Source of the DNA: Sympetrum striolatum
Taxonomy: Eukaryota; Arthropoda; Insecta; Odonata; Libellulidae
Assembly (NCBI GenBank): GCA_947579665.1
Contig: OX388347.1
Span: 40,680,943-40,744,942 of the forward strand
Length of the DNA: 64,000 nt
Direction: 5' to 3'
Below are positions 60,400 to 64,000 of this stretch, in pieces. How positions within the stretch are numbered: position 1 is the first letter of the stretch; each line of letters begins with the position of its first letter. Below the pieces are notes generated by a model, which saw nothing but the letters and a program-made list of their open reading frames with translations, made no database searches and was not told where the DNA came from. A program made the position numbers and the translations under genes.

Positions 60400-61100
60400 A
60401 ATAGAAGCGCGATATTCAAAAGTTTACAATCTTTCTTGCTTCGAAAAGTTTCAAATTCGAGAATATTCGCAAACCGAGGGAATGTTTCGAAGCTAAAATC
60501 TATTTAAAGTCCAATACTCATTTAGCAGAACTGAAGTCAGTGTATAATTACCATCGAGAGAGCGGCCCGTAAAATGTTCTTTGTTCGGTTGAATGGCGAA
60601 ATCAAATGTCTCCTAGAGGAAAAATGACTACGCAGCTCCTTTAATGTGAACGATATTCAAATTAGCAGAGTGGTTCGTGGCTTTTACTTCACTGGAAGTT
60701 TCTTAATTGGGAAAGTTTCTTGCGGAGTCAAGGCGAAACGCCTCGACTTGTCTTCGTGCGCCGAAACAGTTCACACAAAAGAAAAGGGCGCCGTTTCGAA
60801 ATATGAATTCGCATTTAAAGAACCCCAGACGGGGAATAAACACTGCCGATTCTTCGATGGCGAATTTATCATTCATGTGTCCCCAGCGGAGGGAAAAAAG
60901 GAAACAATGGCGTATCGGAAATAAGTCTTCGTTTTTTAACATTTTTTCAACTCGTTCTTTCCCGACCGACGACATAACGCCCCCTTTATCTTTTCCTATG
61001 GACGTCCAATTTGACGCAAAATTGAAACTCCTTTTCTCCTTCTACGGGCCGTTTGTGACCTTACCCCAATTTTGGGTTCCCGAGTAAGAACGGACATGAA
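60400..61100. other. CpG-retaining island
   Basis: GC-richer sequence with overlapping frames of 92 (plus), 126 (plus) and 90 codons (minus). The plus frame at 60646-60924 is compositionally ordinary protein-like but unrecognised and lacks promoter or splice support. Confidence 0.4.
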
Positions 61101-61390
61101 AAAGGACTAAAATATCAAGAAAGTAAAACTCACTCAGTAGAGTGAGAAAAATAAATAAGAACAACCTAGGTTTTGTTACAGCGTAACTTCAATAGGTGAG
61201 ATACGTAGAAAAACTGACCGTAATCTATATCGAGATGGGAGGGGGGGTCAGGGAGAGGAAACTGGGAGTGATTAGGGAGGGGAGAGGAAGGGAATGGGGG
61301 AGACAATTGTTTCAGATAAATAGTACTCATTGAGACAACCCAGTAATGAAAGGAAAACATCACTGAAGTGCCACAACAATAACATAACAG
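61101..61390. other. Non-coding DNA with a purine tract
   Basis: G/A-rich run at about 61232-61300. The sequence directly after it starts the higher-order repeat. Confidence 0.5.
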
Positions 61391-62235
61391 AAAAATCTGA
61401 TGTGGCCAGCACATGACTTTCTCCATATATAAGATGTAAATATTTATCTACGACAGTAATTTCGATCTCTATATTCCATCTAAACTTGGAAGATTAGTGA
61501 TTAATTTATATATTATTATCTTTTACGTCACAAATATTATAAATAATGTTTTTCGGGACATGATCGATGAAAAACGATGAATTTGGCCTTTCGCCAACAG
61601 CGCCCACTAAAGTACATATTCCGCTTTATCAGTATTACATGAATAACTCCTAAACAATCAGTGATACAAAAATATGTTTCATACAAAAGTTATAGTAAAT
61701 TGTATTTTCTAAAACATTTATGAGTAATAGTATATACCTAAATATCATATTTATGGAGATATTTTGAAAACCGGAAATGAGCTTTGAAGAATGTAGCTCA
61801 ACTTCCGGTTAACCGATTTACTCCAAAAACTAATCAACTCTAACGACAGCAACCAAAGTACTTTATATGAAATTTGGTGTTGATCGGACAAATAGTTTCC
61901 ATGTTAGAGCGCCCACAAAGTACATAATCATCTTCTTCCGGTTTACCAGTATTTCACGAATAACTCCTAATCAACCTTTGATACTAAAATATGTTAAATA
62001 CAAAAGTTATAGTAAAACAGATTATCTAAAACTTTTATAAGTAAGTCAATATACCTATATATCATATTTATGGAGATATTTTGAAAACCGGAAATGCGCT
62101 TTAATGAATAAAGCTCGACTTCCGGTTTATCCATTTACTCCAAAAACTAATCAACTCTGACAGCACACACCACAGTACTATATATGAAGTTTGGTATTGA
62201 TACGACTAATAGTTTTCACGTTAGAGCGCCCACTA

Positions 62236-62236
<1 letters not shown>

Positions 62237-62285
<49 letters not shown>

Positions 62286-62288
62286 ACA
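62237..62288 (+). repeat. (CA)n microsatellite in unit 1
   Basis: An uninterrupted CA run of 22 repeats to 62280, then TACACACA. It sits at a fixed place in the unit, right after GAGCGCCCACTAT, showing it is part of the repeated element. Confidence 0.95.
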
Positions 62289-63276
62289 GACATCATTCCG
62301 AAAATAGTCAAAACGTGTTCTAGGGACCCCAAAACATGTATTTCCGTTGAAATCTCGAAGTCGAATTTTTTCATGAAAACAATACTTTCTCTATACTTCG
62401 TATATGGAGAAAGTAAAAATCTGATGTGGCCAGCACATGACTTTCTCCATATATAAGATGTAAATATTTTCTACGACAGTATTTTCATACTCTATATTCA
62501 ATCTATACTTGGAAGATGAATGATTAATTTATATCATATTATCTTTTACGTCACAAACATTATAAATAATGTTTTTCGGGACATGTTCGATGAAAAACGA
62601 TGTAATGGCCCATTTCGCCGCAGCGCCCAGAGCGCCCACAACGTAAATAATCAGAAACTTCCGGTTTATCAGTATTACACAAATAACTCCCACAAAGTCA
62701 GTGATACAAAAATATGTTTAATACAAAAGGTATAGTAAATTACATTTTCTAAAACTTTTGTAAATAATAGTATATACCTAAATATCATATTTATGGAGAT
62801 ATTTTGAGAACCGGAAATGAGCTTTGAAGAATGAAGCTCGACTTCCGGTTAACCAAATTACTCCAAAACCTAATCAACTCTAACGACACACACCAAAGTA
62901 CTATATATAAAATTTGGTGTTGATCCATCAAGCAGATTTTATGTTAGATCGCCCACAAAGTACATAATCAGCTACTTCCGGTTGATCAGTATTTCACGAA
63001 TAACTCCTAATCAACCGGTGATACAAATATATGTTAAATACAAAAGTTATAGTAAAACACATTATCTAAAACTTTTATAGGGTATACGATCTACCTATAT
63101 ATCATATTTATGGAGATATTTTGAAAACCGGAAATGAGCTTTGATGAATGAAGCTCGACTTCCGGTTTACCGATTTACTTGAAAAACTAATCAACTCTGA
63201 CAGCACACACCACAGTACTATATATGAATTTTGGTATTGATACGACTAATAGTTTTCACGTTAGAGCGCCCATTGT

Positions 63277-63280
63277 CACA

Positions 63281-63333
<53 letters not shown>

Positions 63334-63334
63334 A
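63277..63334 (+). repeat. (CA)n microsatellite in unit 2
   Basis: CA repeats with two CATA interruptions. It occupies the same position as the tract in unit 1, after GAGCGCCCATTGT, and its length differs slightly. Confidence 0.95.
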
Positions 63335-63465
63335 GACATCATTCCGAAAATGGTCAAAACGTGTTCTAGGGACCCCAAAACATGTATTTCCGTTGAAATC
63401 TCGAAGTCGATTTTTTTCATGAAAACAATACTTTCTCTATACTTCGTATATGGAGAAAGTAAAAA

Positions 63466-63807
63466 CATGAAGTTGTTGACAAAGATTATCTTACAATGTA
63501 ATATACAAAGAGTAGTTGCCAAAAGAAAGAAAAGAAACAAACACACATAATGAAATACTTGAATACATAAAGAATTAATAAGTAAGAAAAAGAACATGGA
63601 AAAAGAAAGGTCAAACAATATCTAGAAAAAATCTAGAGCCACAGCATTCTAACATGCTGTTCGGGAGACTTGGCTGGGAAAGGGCGTTGTGGTTTTGTCC
63701 AACTATGAGGCATCGTCCACTGTCAACTTCCTCATAGAGGATCCCGTCATACAAAGAAGTGGAAAGGAGGACCCCGTGAGGATAACGATAATATCCCGAA
63801 CGGTCTC
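63466..63807. other. Non-coding DNA between the higher-order repeat and a SINE
   Basis: An A-rich stretch to about 63640 is followed by GC-richer sequence with a small ACAGCAT-TCTAAC-ATGCTGT hairpin (63641-63660). This could be an upstream part of the SINE or unrelated. Confidence 0.45.
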
Positions 63808-63950
63808 GGTGACGTTGTTGTAAGCGTCGATAGCAACGCCGGTATCACGGGTTCCAATCCTGGTTAGGGCATGGTTGTTAGCGTTCTTGAATAGATTAAT
63901 TTTAAGAGTAGTCTTTCTCGACTAATATTCGCCAAATAAAGTCGTTATTG
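63808..63950 (+). mobile_element. tRNA-headed SINE with the shared stem-loop tail
   Basis: Box A-like GGTGACGTTGTTGTAAGCG (63808-63826) and box B GGGTTCCAATCC (63849-63860) are spaced as in a tRNA. After about 45 bp comes the tail: a TAGTC-TTTCTC-GACTA stem-loop (63909-63924), TTCGCC, AATAAAGTCGTTATTG. The tail layout matches the SINE copies at 26.6 and 51.5 kb although the stem letters differ. This copy is shorter (about 145 bp) than the 26.6-kb copy, so subfamilies or internal deletion are likely. The end may run to about 63955. Confidence 0.65.
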
Positions 63951-64000
63951 TTTTATTAAGAACCTTGTTCTGGGCGGGTTGTGTAGTTGTTTAAAGCAGC
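63951..64000. other. Window end, nothing recognised
   Basis: The last bases show no recognisable feature. Confidence 0.5.

Larger units (their letters stand above)
61391..63465 (+). repeat. Higher-order repeat: two ~1.03-kb units
   Basis: Unit 1 (61391-62414) and unit 2 (62415-63465) are near-parallel copies. Each has a ~200-bp leader starting AAAAATCTGATGTGGCCAGC, two ~310-330 bp subunits that begin at GCGCCCA words (61599, 61910; 62624, 62950), a (CA)n tract, and a ~130-bp end closing with CTTTCTCTATACTTCGTATA then TGGAGAAAGT. The start holds ACTTTCTCCATATA and the end its reverse complement, so each unit has short terminal inverted repeats. Every subunit carries a hairpin with ACCGGAA/TTCCGGT arms. 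Frames through the (CA)n (for example 63224-63550) are not genes. Confidence 0.85.

Noticed and set aside
62184..63550. Threonine/histidine-repeat proteins through the (CA)n tracts
   Set aside because: Frames are products of the microsatellite and the repeat unit; two units give similar frames simply because they are duplicates.

Overview
The window looks like 64 kb of intergenic or intronic DNA from an arthropod, most likely an insect with a large, repeat-rich genome; I cannot name the species. It is AT-rich throughout. Open frames are short, overlap in several frames at once, or are low-complexity translations of purine or pyrimidine tracts. Other arthropod signs are a TATA box spaced correctly from a TCAGT initiator, a TA-flanked mariner-type miniature transposon, tRNA-headed SINEs, and (CA)n repeats with a terminal hairpin. 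No bacterial-style genes, rRNA, functional tRNA or CRISPR is visible. No known protein family could be recognised, so no conventional gene is annotated. One internal exon candidate (47803-47898, + strand) and one core promoter candidate (33445-33480) are given with low confidence.

Layout. 1-9.5 kb is AT-rich non-coding DNA with an AT palindrome (5468-5511) and a long fold-back element (8060-8234). 9.5-18 kb holds a triple-motif repeat, a CpG-rich island (about 11.8-13.0 kb), purine tracts and one copy of a dispersed repeat (15.2 kb). 18-25 kb has a 196-bp mariner-type MITE and otherwise plain DNA. 25-30 kb is rich in mobile-element remains: two copies of a 327-bp repeat, a tRNA-headed SINE, and an inverted pair of 74-bp arms carrying hammerhead-ribozyme-like motifs. 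32.8-38 kb holds a 120-bp tandem duplication, the promoter candidate, degenerate ~330-bp tandem repeats, a second copy of the 15.2-kb repeat, and a tandem array whose ~148-177 bp units each carry a Pol III B-box-like sequence. 38-61 kb alternates AT-rich DNA with CpG-retaining islands and contains more SINE pieces, two more degenerate tandem duplications and three more hammerhead-like motifs. 61.4-63.5 kb is a higher-order repeat: two ~1.03-kb units, each built of two ~315-bp subunits, a (CA)n tract and a terminal hairpin. The window ends in another tRNA-headed SINE.

Three points merit most attention. First, five scattered sequences share a CTGANGA / stem-loop / GAAAC / short-stem / GTC layout like a minimal type I hammerhead ribozyme, four of them followed by a GTGG + T-rich segment; this suggests remains of a Penelope-like or retrozyme-like family. 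Second, the SINE tails share a stem-loop whose two arms differ between copies in a compensatory way. Third, the ~165-bp array repeats a tRNA-type B-box-like core in every unit. All family assignments are by eye and unsearched.
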